NCBI GenBank assembly: GCA_015039365.1
Contig: WION01000002.1
Coordinates: forward strand, 1,054,001-1,118,000
Length of the DNA: 64,000 bases
Direction of reading: 5' to 3'
From: Amanita rubescens
Taxonomy: Eukaryota; Basidiomycota; Agaricomycetes; Agaricales; Amanitaceae
The notes under the pieces are model-generated. The model saw nothing but the letters and a program-made list of their open reading frames with translations, did not search any database and was not told the origin of the DNA. Made by a program: the position numbers and the translations under genes. This document shows positions 51,282 to 62,439 of the stretch, piece after piece; within the stretch, counting starts at the first letter, position 1, and each line of letters starts with the position of its first letter.

Positions 51282-52179
51282 TCAGACATCTCTTCGAATT
51301 TCGGTGACGCAGACGATGCTGGGAGGTGATTGCACAACCACTGCGGCAACCGCCATTCGACGTTCCCGTTCTTGTTGATCGCGCGAGGCCTTGATCATTC
51401 TATCATCCATAAATTGCATCTTTATCTTTTAAAAAAACACGTTATCAGCGAAAAGAATAGATGACAACTAAGCTTATCATGTACTTTGAGCGCCGCGGCT
51501 TCATCAGCGGCCTTCTTGTCTTTCAGCGCGTGTTTCGCGCGCTCCGCTTTTCCGCTCTCTTGATCAAGAAACTCCTTTAGGATGATAAGTCCGATTTCCA
51601 GTTCTTCCATGTGGCGCGGATCGTGCGCATAGTAAGGTTGGAAATCTTCAACCTACGCAAAAGAAAGAAGAAAAAAAGTGTTTGCAGTCAATGCGGTGTG
51701 GCCTTGGTGACTTGTATGATATCTGTATCACCTGTGGACGGAACCCCATCTGGAAGAAGAAAACATCAGTGGCAAGGTTGCTATGCGACAAAGAACATGA
51801 CGCTGACTTCGACGGCATACTCTAACGCGCCTTTCGGGTTGACCAGATCGCGTTTAATATATGTATTCGTAGTTTTAAATCGCTGAAACTTTGGATTACT
51901 AGGTTCACGCTTCAAATTCTCTGCGATCTTCAGGAGTGTCTAAGAGAGAGGGGTCATAAACGCGGGTTTCCTGTAAGGATATAGCTATACATTCAACGAT
52001 GATGTGGCTTGCTCTTTCGAATTGGGCCGTGTGATGCCTGGATCTATGAGTCGTCGAAACTTCTGCCGCCGGTCATGTTCTTTGATAAGTTGCGCAGGAG
52101 GTGCCTGTGGTGTCAGTTCCTGTATTCTGCGTGCCGCAGCTTCCGCGATTGAATCATGCGGAATGCTCCCATCCTCCAT
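51282..52179 (-). CDS. PUB-domain protein, small
   Basis: Predicted protein of about 190-220 residues from MEDGSIPHDSIAEAAARRIQ. After KFRRLIDPGITRPNSKEQA the middle exons spell a PUB/PUG-type fold: TLLKIAENLKREPSNPKFQR, then NPKGALEYAVE, then DFQPYYAHDPRHMEELEIGL. PUB domains bind the C-terminal tail of the AAA ATPase p97/Cdc48, as in PNGase and UBXD1. The last part is a charged helix (KAERAKHALKDKKAADEAAA; KASRDQQERERRM). The stop shown at 51282 follows EIRRDV. One base of shift at about 51318 would instead give an acidic-proline tail ending GGDPPPYPDDDENL (stop about 51221), which looks more natural. No UBX or transglutaminase domain is visible. Confidence 0.6.
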
Positions 52180-52315
52180 GCTGAGCCTAGAAAAAATAGG
52201 GATCCTGTAAAGTAGTAGATCGAGGTGGAACGGCAAGTGGGTGCATTCACACGGGTAGTTGACTCAGATCTACATATCTACAGTACACGGGTAATCTAAT
52301 TATATTATGGTTGTC

Positions 52316-55300
52316 CTACTCATCTTCTTCGTTCGATTGACAGTCCACCGTCGGCAAATCTTGCGTTGAAATGCCTGGTATGAGGCTAAATTGAGAGAGC
52401 CTGCGCTCATCGATTGTCTCTGATGAGCTTTCGCTACTCCAGGCTCGCTCCTGTTCAAGGTCAGCACTCAAAGGCCTGCTGGGAGTCCCCTCTCGTGTTT
52501 TCTCCGAGGTTGAAAGTGGAAAGCGCAAAAAGGATTTGCCAGGGAACCTTGACAAGATGCCTCCTGCAGAAGTGGCCATCCTTTGTTTTGCACCTAAACC
52601 CGCTTCGTACGATCTCCGAGGTTGCCCACTACTATCTATAGCGCCTGCTGGCGATACCGAGCGTCCTGAAGGTAATGTCGGGGTGCCGCGTCCCTTTTTA
52701 AAAAACCATCTGGACCCACGGGAAAATGCAGCCTCGACTTCCGTATCGACAGATAATGGATGGTCGGATCCTGCAGACAGAGACGGATGTTTATGGATAT
52801 CATCAGGGATGCCATCGTCCTGCGTTGGCGATTCCGATAGTCGTACGTGACTTTGGGTAGAACGAAGGACCTTGCGGATTGCGCGGCGTCCAAGGAAAAT
52901 CTGTTTTTCAATCTTCATCCGGTTCTCGATCATGTGCAACTACCGTCTAGTCAGACACATAATCTAGCTATTATAAACGCACTCTAACCTTTGGCCATGT
53001 AACAAGTTGACCAATTCGCATCATTCTTTCTAGTTCGGGTGGATCAGGATCGCTCAACAAACGAAACCAATCCTAACCACGATTTTAGGACCAGCCTTCA
53101 CCGAGAAATATACGACAAACCCATAATCTGGTTCTCGGCCATATCCTTGTTTTCCAGATTCGGTCAGGACAGATACCTCGGAAGAGTCAGCTACTCACGT
53201 CACTGCACCGTCAAATCTCTGCAAGAAAACACTTGACCAATCTTGACCTAGTAATTGTGGAAGTAACTCCAAATCTCGTATCACCTTGAAGTTCTTGGTA
53301 AGCTCGTGTTTCAGCCACTGCTCGGCGGCAGACAACAAGAAATTGCCTCTCCAACTGGCTAGGAGATACATGTTAAAAATATGAAAAAATTCCAATAGTA
53401 CTAACTCACCTTTTCCTTTACGATGGGCAACGGGTTTACCTGCGGAGCCTCTCGGAGAAAAGAAAAACAAATGGACATGGGGATTGACTTGTGAGACGAC
53501 AGGGTTCGTCACTACATATAAAAACGCATCAGCCAGCGCTTCCACCGTTGAAAGGCAGCAGAATGACCATTAAAATACAGATTTAACGATTGCACTGGTA
53601 TGTCCACCCTACAGAAATTCTTAGCTTAATTTGTATTCTGCGGTTTGGATGTCGAACCTTAGAGAACCATCTTTAAATTTACTACCCCAGTTCCAGGGAA
53701 TAATACGGCCGTCGTCTCGTTTCTCCATCAATACCACGGGATTGAGAATCCCCGGAACCGCGGCAGACGCCAACAAGGCGGTCCATATTATGGTGTTGGG
53801 GGCATTCATGTAATTAAGGAGTTTTGTAGGCCTTCGTTGAGGTTAGTTCTGAAGTTGCCCTGAGGAGAGTTACGCACGAATGTGGATCGGCAGGGACCAC
53901 AGATATGTTTAGGATTCGACCAGTCCTCAAGTAGGCTTCACGGAAAGTCATCGACCCTCGGGTGAAGAATGTACACTACGGGAATTACTTAATGGCTTCG
54001 CTATAGCAAGCCTCTCACCTTTCTTGCCCATCTGCTTCATTTTCAGAAAGACGAAGATTAGATTTTATGCTGGTGACGTACAAAACACTATCAAACCGGG
54101 CGCCAGTCTTCCATGCCCGTTTAATCCAAACCGAGATGGGTTCTTCAGAGGCAGTAATTCTGTTGGCCAGTTCCGGGACAAGCAGTAGCTTTAGTTCTTC
54201 ATCTGTCCTTGTGCACACAAGGGCAGCGATGAGCCCGCCAGCACTGGTTCCAGTAATAACTCTAGGAAGAAGTCCCCCGTCCAAGAACGCTTTGACAACT
54301 CCAAAATGATCTGTGAAATATGTAAAGCCAATTATCACTGTGCGCTAGATAACGTCTTACAGTAACCGAACGATGCACCACCAGACAAGCAAAGTGCAGA
54401 TATGCCTATTTAGACGCGTCAAGAACGATGTTCTGCCATAAATGCAGGACATATTGACCAAGGTTTATATTCGCTCTCTTGAAAAACTTGCGCTTCTCGT
54501 CAATCGAAAGATCGGTGGTATCTTTGATATATTGCAGAGCACATTCCAGCTCGGAAAAATAGGCTGATGCCATGTGAGTGAATATCTCTGGGAGCTCGAC
54601 GGAAACTGACATTCGATGAGATCCTTTGTTTTAAAGAACGTCTGGGAACGCCTTATTTAAAGTTCTCGCAGAGCAAAGTGGAAATATCCTTGCCTCGCTA
54701 TACAATCTGTGCCAGATCGTGTTTGAGTCGCGTGAATTCGTAGATAAATCGTCAATACCTTGGGGACTCGACACCGGCAAAATTTGCCCTTATACAAGTC
54801 TCTAAAATGCCCAGCAGCCCTCTTGCATCTCTTTTCTCTCTCATTCTTTGAAGCGATCCTTTAACCTTTCTGACAAGCTTCCAATCATAAAAGGTGTCTT
54901 CGTCTATGCGTTTCCACTCATTGAAGAGAAGAAATTCATCGAGATCCAATGCTGCAGTTTTCCATTCCTACTCACGCATATAGATTGAACAAAACACGCC
55001 CATTGTCAACTCACTTCATAAGATCTTGCTCCTCGGAGTTTCTTTCTCAACAAGCCTTTCTTACCGCGCCCTGTATGCTTGATTTATCCCAAAAGCCCTA
55101 ACATATAAGAGGCACTTACATGCAGTTATCCACTCCTTTGTGTTCACTAGCTGGCGTATAATCACGTACAGACCAAATTCGGCGGTGATGAAAATGAAGA
55201 TAAAGGCCTTCATTCTAGGGTCAGCTTTAGATCTGTGGTAGGACTAACCTGCTCACCAGAAGAGGCCATCGCAGAAGAACAAATGTCCAATCTTTCCGCT

Positions 55301-55656
55301 TCCCATTCCCTTTTTCGCGTTTGGGTCTCCTACATCCGTGTTAGCTGGCATTATCTCTGAACAATTGATATATTCGACCACCTTTTCACCTTGACATTAA
55401 CGGGCGCAAAGTCGGACAATGCAGTGACCTTGCGTATGCGAGAATTGGACGGGCTTGGAGGACCTGAACGGAGCATCGGAGAAAAGTCGCTATGGTTGTC
55501 ATAGCTAAGGTAGTCGGCATTTAATGCCTCCGCGAAGGCCTGGATGTGTCTGAAAAAGATCGGAATTAACGAATGAAGAATGAATGAAACAAAGACATAC
55601 TGCTCATTGACAAAGTCTTCCGCGAGCAGCTGCTCCGAAGACGAGCCGCTCTTCAT
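52316..55656 (-). CDS. Patatin-domain triacylglycerol lipase, Tgl3/4/5 type
   Basis: Lipid-droplet lipase/acyltransferase family, about 840 residues. From MKSGSSSEQLLAEDF it has a polar N-terminus, one hydrophobic segment (PLLVSLFIFIFITAEFGLY), then EWKTAALDLDEFLLFNEWKR and VKGSLQRMREKRDARGLLG. The patatin core has the oxyanion motif CLSGGASFGYYHFGVVKAF, the nucleophile elbow GTSAGG, and the dyad aspartate in FKDGSLRFDIP. Then come NPVVSQVNPHVHLFF and LKHELTKNFKVIRDLELLPQ. The last 200 residues are Ser/Pro-rich and disordered, ending VDCQSNEEDE. All catalytic residues are present. Motif order fits yeast Tgl4/Tgl5 best. Divergent from the orphan gene at 55760, with 103 bp between starts. Confidence 0.88.
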
Positions 55657-55759
55657 GGTTGAATGGGAGCGGGTCGGGTTGTGAGCGGCACGTGGTCTGA
55701 CGTAGCCTAATCGTATGCCGTTGTTTTTTATATGCACTTAACAGTGACCCACAGTACGC

Positions 55760-57461
55760 ATGAACCGTGTCTTCTATCTGTCTGCCATCCCACTGGCTGC
55801 TGCCTTGCCAATTCAAAGCGTACCCGCTACTTCTAACGGCGTCACATTCTTTGCTGTCCTTTTTACCACTCTTTCGACCCTGACATTCCTTTACGTTTCT
55901 AAAACTTTATTCAGGAAATCAAGGCGATCCTGGTTCACAAGACTCGCTGCCCTGACTCCAACCTCAACTCCTGCCGGAAATAAGGCTTCTATTCTGACCA
56001 AGTTTCTCCATACTCAACCCAGACCCGGACTTTTAGTTGGCTTCTTAGGCTCTCCAACTTGGGAAACATGCCTCACTCTCAACGTACACAAAACCTTGCA
56101 TGAACGGCGTCGATCTTTTTTCGCGATCGACCATCCGCCACCTACAAGCCCTAAATATCGGTACTCTAGTCTTAGCTTCCGGGACTCAAACACCAGTCGT
56201 CATAGGCACCTATCGTCCATCTCATTCGGGCGAGCGTTAGAATTTTCATCTCTTGTGTATCAATCCGAAAATGGAACTGTCCTTTGTACGCCTAGGCCTC
56301 CTCCTCCTGCGCTGTACGATAGCTCAAGAGTCATCCCGCGACGACGCTATTCTCTTCCATCGGTTGTACGGAATGCTCAACACGCCCAAATAAAAAGATC
56401 CTATAGCACGAAAGCAAGACGTATAAAACATCGAAGACCGGAGGTCGATTTCATTTCATTCGCTCCCGTCTCACCTGCAAAAGCTTTGAGTGATTCCGTC
56501 GCGCATATACTCCCGCTGCCTTTCTCTCCCTTACTCGACGCTGGGTCTTCTGAACGGTATCCCAAGCTGCTTGGTCCTACCCCGGACTCTCCTTCTCCCT
56601 CAACACAGTCAACTAATTATGGTAGCAATACAACGCTCTGCAGTCCTACAGATGAATCTTCGAAGATTCTTCCATCTTTGATAGCTGAGTCAGTAGCCCA
56701 CCTCTAGTTCTCCACACATCACTATATTTGAACGCAGACATGAACCTATGATGGATTGCAAGTCATCCAAGAGGGACACTCAAGATTCTAATTACGAAAC
56801 TACAAACGTCGTTTCTCCTTTGGTTCTCAATGCTATTCCGAACATATCCATAGATTTGGATGACGAACCGTTACCACCCCTCAACTCTGTTGTCATGTTT
56901 AAACTCAGACCAAGATACAGATTCTTGTCCGTCCGGACGAAGCGCAGTCCGCCGCTTGGCCCATCGCCTCTGCGAACGATGATATTACCCGAAAGTTCTG
57001 ACTCTGATTTATCTCCCAGAACTTCTCGTGAAGACCCATCTATGATGACCCTTTGTGAGCCGAATACTTTTGGACCTGATATCGAAACTTTGGCTTCAAC
57101 AAAGAAGAGAATTATGGGTAGCCAAAGTCCGAGGACTATCGAAGACAATGGCACGGATCCTGTTCTTGGTTTGATTCGTGAACTCGCAGAAGAAGTCAAC
57201 GACTGGGATGACAGTCTCTTCATGGACAAAAACTTCAAATCGATGATGGACAACTCCCAAGACATCCTTCTCGGGCAATCAACTCCAACCTTACCCATTA
57301 CTAGTCCGGATAGCGGATTCACTGAAAGCCCGACAAAGGGGATTCCGCGAAGCAGAGATACTGAAGTAAATGAATGTGCCGAAGGTGGTCAACTCATACC
57401 ATTCTGGGGAGTGGATTCAGAACATAGGTATGTTTTCACAGCATCTAGCGACTCGGAATGA
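55760..57461 (+). CDS. Orphan basic protein with one N-terminal membrane segment
   Basis: Family not recognised. Two exons: 55760 to about 56689, then from about 56735, joined by a GT-AG intron (donor GA|GTCAGT) that gives AEHEPMMDCKSS. The start MNRVFYLSAIPLAAAL may be a signal sequence. It is followed by a second hydrophobic stretch FFAVLFTTLSTLTFLYVSK and then Arg-rich sequence (KSRRSWFTRL), suggesting a membrane anchor with the bulk cytosolic. The rest, about 540 residues in all, is Ser/Pro/Arg-rich and probably disordered. A patch VLGLIRELAEEVNDWDDSLF looks like a short amphipathic helix. Likely restricted to basidiomycetes, but that is inference. Confidence 0.6.
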
Positions 57462-57589
57462 ACGTTGTGATCTTGACCAGAGACGAGATTGGGATTGCGC
57501 AGTGAGATGTACTTTGTAAAGGTGGTGTTGCATCACTAGTCATTAATGTCCTACATTATCCTCGATGTATGCTATGTTGATTTCAATTA

Positions 57590-59189
57590 CTATCGACTAA
57601 TCCGTGTCATTGCGCTTTGCTCAGCCATTTTTTGACGTTTATCTGTCCGCACTTGTCGACAGGCTTTTTTGATGTCATCGCGTTCCGGGACGCATTTATA
57701 TTTCACAAATTCTTTTGCTATGCTCGAATTCGGAGCCGCCGTCGGAACGAAAACGTGAGCATCGGCAAGGGATTCAAAAGCCTACAAAGTTCAGCTAGCT
57801 CGGAAGAAAGAAGTAGTGCAGATTGACCTACCGTCGTCATCATTTGCCGAGAACACCGCATCATACCTATACTACCTCCATTGACTTGGACGGGCGCCGA
57901 TGACGAAGCGCGTACTTGATTACGAACGATTCGTAAAGCATTTCAAATGTGAATTGAGGTTGTCCAGCAGCAGTCCCAGTGGTAAGCAGCGACGAGGAGG
58001 CAAATACATGGGTATGGTAGATCTAGAAAAAACACATCATGGCTTCAAATTGAACGTACCCCATAATCGGTCCTCACCATGGAGAAAGGGAAAGGCAGGT
58101 CTAGTTCGTTGTATAAGTGGCTGCCGCTGCTAACCTTGAGGATGACAAAAGCGGATATTTCGGGGACAGGTTGACGACCAAATGCGTCTGTGGTGCCGTT
58201 GCTTTAAGACTCGGTTTCTATATCTTCGATGACTCACCAAAAGTTTAGACAGCATTCTCACATCTTTCGTTAGGCTGAATGTATCATTGAATATTGCTAA
58301 AACATTCTCGTCGGCTAAAAACTTTTCTACGGCGGCATTCCAGACCTCGCTCCATGATTTCAACTGGGCCTTGGCTTCAGGTGGGATTTCCGAGAGTAGA
58401 ATTGTTCTAGCGATTTTTATCCAATCATCCAAAGCTCTGGGAGAGGCGGTTCTTAACATTCTACCAGAAAATCGACTCTTGACACGCTTTTCGAGCAGGT
58501 TAACTGAATCCATCCGCGTTGTCAAGCCGATGACGGCGACACCCTTGTTGTCTGATCCAGCGTGGCAGCTTTGGACAGTGTCGAGCAGGCAGTACAAAAG
58601 AGACTGTCGGGGATGAAGGGAAAATAGGTCAAATGCATCGAGAATCACTATGGATGGACGCGAGAGCGTAGAGAGTAGAGAAATGAGAGTTGGCAAATGC
58701 GTAGCGGGAGGTAGTGTAGACGAGAATACCGTTTCGGGCTCAATGTCTTCTTGATCGTCTTCTTGAGACGGGAGGTATATATTCCCAGTCTGTTCATTGA
58801 GCTGGATTGCGATCTCGCGTAGTGCCAGCCGATCCGTCGTCTGGACCCATCCAGAAAGCCGCAAGACTATTGGTGGCTCGGTTATTTCGGACAAACATTT
58901 ATTTACCAGCTAGAACACGTCAAGTTTCGGTACCCTCGCAATATCATAAGGGACTCACAGAAGTTTTCCCGCTGCCTCTAGGCCCAAGTAGGAGGCAGCT
59001 ATTTCCTTCGCCTCGATTTACAGTTCCTTCAATCAAATTGTGCAATTGCTGGTATGCAATTTGATTTGCAGTTTGTGAATCATCATTATCGTCTCGTTCG
59101 TCGACATCTAAAGCTGAGATATGGTGCAATGTTCGAAGACTCTGACGTTTCTGGAGAGCAAGGCATGAGTGCAGAGCAGCTGGGAGCAT
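57590..59189 (-). CDS. ORC4: Origin recognition complex subunit 4 (AAA+), frame-broken near the C-terminus
   Basis: Subunit of the initiator that marks replication origins. The first visible exon carries LHNLIEGTVNRGEGNSCLLL and Walker A GPRGSGKTS. Then come FSSTLPPATHLPTLISLLST, PSIVILDAFDLFSLHPRQSL at Walker B, VAVIGLTTRMDSVNLLEKRV and KSRFSGR. The winged-helix end reads GQPQFTFEMLYESF, VRASSSAPVQVNGG, GMMRCSRQMMTTAFESL and IAKEFVKYKCVPERDDIKKA. Walker B has Ala where metazoan ORC4 has the catalytic Glu (LDAFDLF versus LDEFDLF). Two frame breaks of opposite sense (about 57984 and 57924) lie in the winged-helix part, with conserved residues on both sides. The start at 59189 is the least certain edge. 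It is 42 bp from the divergent Med20 start. Confidence 0.88.
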
Positions 59190-59231
59190 CGCGTGACGTC
59201 ACGTCACTTGACGCGTCTGTCCCTATGCATC

Positions 59232-60251
59232 ATGGGGTTTACAGGGTATGTAGGCGTTTAGGCTCTGTTCCACGACCCAACCATTCTTCAACAGTCTCGC
59301 TCGTTGGGTGAACGCACCTACAACTGGTCTACAGCTTGTTTCTGACAATATCATATTGAATCATCAAGTCTGTCGCAACTCTCTTTGTATATATATATAT
59401 CCTCCTTACACTAATACAGGGACAATACAAAGGAAAATGGACGCTATCAGTTAGATCATACCGGTCAACTCTCTCTCAAATATCAGGTTCACAAGTAATA
59501 TCCGAAAGAACCATGTGTGCGTTGACAATGGACGAGAACGTCTTTGTACTCTTGGAAGATCCTGCCGCTCCAACAAGAGCCGATGTCCTGGCTGCAGCAC
59601 CTCCAGGTCAGGAAGAAGCCTACTTACAAAGTCCATCTCACTATCGTACCACATTTTTGACCTTGACACCACCAATCGCGCTTGAGCAACTCCTTTCTCA
59701 ATTAAAGGCGCGCTGGGTCCCTGTCAGGCAAGCAAGTGGTGCTCAAAAAGTCCAGTCACTCGGGCCGCAGCTAACCATCGAAGGGCATATCTTTTCAATT
59801 GGCCCAGATTGGCTTGTGCGAGCAGGGAACGTGATCCTGGCTGGGGGTGCTGTCAAGGGCATGTTGCTAGAGGTGGGAAGATACTCCAAACGCAAGTATA
59901 ACTAAAGTGGATGAGAATTTACAGGCTGAATATCTTCCATTGCCGACGTTGCATTCGCCGATCGCGGATGGAACATCAGAGATGCTTTCGAATCTTTTAA
60001 CTTCTGTGCTTCCGAATATGCGAGATGCAAAGACAGTAGCGGTGACTATTAGTGATACGCAATGGGAGGATGTGTTATGGGATCGGGAAGAAGTTGAACA
60101 AAAGGAAGATGATATGAAGACGGAGTCTGTGTACGTGTACGGAGATGAGGATATCACGAACAAGAAAAGAGGGGATTGGACTGGAATAGACAGAGACCGT
60201 AGATCGGCGTACTTGATAATGGGTGCCTTGAAGTCAGAAGGCATTCTTTGA
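59232..60251 (+). CDS. MED20: Mediator complex subunit 20
   Basis: Head-module Mediator subunit (yeast Srb2), with a TBP-like fold, that links regulators to RNA polymerase II. Four exons (59232-59245, 59295-59367, 59420-59872, 59925-60251) sum to 867 bp, 288 codons plus stop, with every phase consistent. The first exon is only 14 bp (MGFTG). The next give LARWVNAPTTGLQLVSDNII, GKWTLSVRSYRSTLSQISGS, and the core TIEGHIFSIGPDWLVRAGNV. The last exon adds EYLPLPTLHSPIADGTSEML and ends MGALKSEGIL. The stop precedes the PDH kinase start by 7 bp. Confidence 0.88.
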
Positions 60252-60258
60252 TTAATTT

Positions 60259-62160
60259 ATGAGTCACTCCATCATGCTTTCGTTTCGACACTTTCCACGT
60301 CCTCACTGCACCGCTACTCGGCATTCATCCACCGCTCTTCATTTTTATCAGAACAAACAACTCGACCTCTATGCATCTAAAGAGGCAAAACGACTCACAT
60401 TGCGTCAACTCGTAAACTCTCTTTCTCTCATTCCACCATTCCCGGGTTTCTTCATGTACCTCATAGGTATTCTTTGGGCGTTCTATGGATCAAGATCGAC
60501 TAGTAAAGGTTGTCACGCTTTTCGGCCCCCCGAGAATCAACCAGCGCTAATCAACACGTTCTATCCATAATAGAGTGCAAATTATGTCCGTACGGAGCTC
60601 CCTGTTCGGATCGCCCATAGGTTACGGGATCTACAATCACTGCCATATGTAGTTGTGACTCAAGAGGGAGTGGCAAAGGTATACGAGGTGCGTCAGGATC
60701 TCCATTTCTGTACCCAAAACTCATTGTCTATTAGCTCTATTGGTCGGCTTTCGAGAAGTAGGCACCGTCTGTTTGCGTCCATTTCTGGCTTCCTCAAACA
60801 TGCAAAAGGTTACGACGATACCCTCCTATTGTGAATCTTGCGGATAATGAAGCCTTTTGCACCTTTCTCAACGGTCTATTAAATGAACAGTTAGTCGTTC
60901 CCCTTCTATCTTGCCGGACCACCATGTATTCACCTCACCAGTGCTGTTGTCATTCCCAATCTTTCTCTTGGTTTATCCTTATCATCTCCTAACCTTCCTC
61001 CGGATCAGCTAGATGCTTTCATGCGACGTATGCTCATTTCGCGAATATCTCGGCGGGTTCTTGTGGAGCATCACATAGCACTGTCTGATCATTTCAAGGG
61101 CCGTAACGATACAACGGCGGAGCCCCACGTCGGCATCATCTTCACCGGCTTGAATGTAAAAAGAAGTATTGAAAAATGCGCCAGGCAATTACGAAAACGA
61201 CCAGCAGATTTCGAAGATTGGCACGGGGAATGTCATGGAATAGAAGAATGGCCTGACGTTATTGTCGATGGCCACGTAGAAACCGGATTTCCGTATATTC
61301 GGGAGCATTTAGAGTAAGTTTACCTTTCAATGCCGTTTTATTCGGTAGATAATAATAATCCGAATTCGATAGATACATCGTTTTTGAACTGTTAAAAAAT
61401 GTCAGGCGACCAACTTTTGTGCCTGCTCGTGTGGCACCTGACATTTGCGTTACAGTCCATGAGAGCCACAGTCGAGAAGCACTACGGTTCTTCAACGCCT
61501 CCGATAATTGCCACGATTGCTGCCGGGGACAATGACGTTAGCATCCGAATATCTGACCAGGGTCCTGATTTCATATTTAGCAACGCTTGACATTCCGTTA
61601 AATGACATTTAGGAGGTGGCCTGCGAAGCGCAGAACATAACATTAAAGCACCAGCGGATCTATTTTCATTCTCGCATTTCAGGAACGCTGCACGGCTGGA
61701 ACACTCTAGGCTCGGCGCTTTGCGGACCATGAGCTCTAAACCCGAGGGCGTGAAAGCCACCGTCAACGAACAAGTTGACCGTTGGCAAAATCCTGCGGCG
61801 CCGCAGGACGATGGTGTGACGGATCCAGAACGGAAGGCTGGAATTAGCCCACACCCAAGACTTGGTATTGGGCTGCCTATGAGTAATATTTTTGCCACGT
61901 AAGCGACTGCTTTAAGCACGCCTACTGGGATTTCTAATGGATTTTTCTAACCGCAGTTATTTTGGTGGGCACCTTGACCTCGTGTCTCTGGATGGCTGGG
62001 GTATCCTATCCCACTCCACCTAGTGTGCCGAGCACTGACGCAGTCATTAGGTACAGATGCCTATCTTAGACTTCCCAAATTGGTCCGTGTTGCGTTGTCA
62101 TATTCTTCCACTTACTCATCTTTCGTGCAGGGCACGAATCTTGAGGGCATCGAGGTGTAA
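60259..62160 (+). CDS. Mitochondrial pyruvate dehydrogenase kinase (PDK/BCKDK family)
   Basis: Inactivates the PDH E1-alpha subunit by phosphorylation in the mitochondrial matrix. The start MSHSIMLSFRHFPRPHCTAT is a presequence rich in His, Arg and Ser. Exons give LTLRQLVFFGRSMDQDRL, SANYVRTELPVRIAHRLRDL and EKFRRYPPIVNLADN, then LVEHHIALSDHF. The GHKL ATPase boxes are all present: N box FELLKNSMRATVEKH, G1 RISDQGGGLR, G2 GIGLPMSNIFATYFGG. It ends DAYLRLPKLGTNLEGIEV, about 445 residues in about ten exons, all in frame. A branched-chain dehydrogenase kinase is the closest alternative. A second Met (60274) could also serve as the start and would relax the 7-bp gap to Med20. Confidence 0.9.
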
Positions 62161-62439
62161 TTTTCTTGACTTGCTGTTGACCCCATCTGGTAATTATCCG
62201 ACGTGCCGAGAAGCAGTCATTTCTGCATAACGTTATCGATATAACAATAGCAGTTGACAAGGCGGTGACATAACTGGAAGGGGATAGAGGTGACTGACCG
62301 GAATAGGAAAGGTTAAGGGCAACGGTAATAGTGCGAAGTTACCGGGAAGGAAAAGGTGTACATGGGCGCCGCAGGGTATGAGATTGTATTGGGCGCTACT
62401 CACTTATTACTACCATCTACACCACCTTACCTTCCGATT

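Noticed and set aside
59383..59402. TATATATATATA run as a TATA box
   Set aside because: It falls inside intron 2 of Med20, between two well-supported exons.
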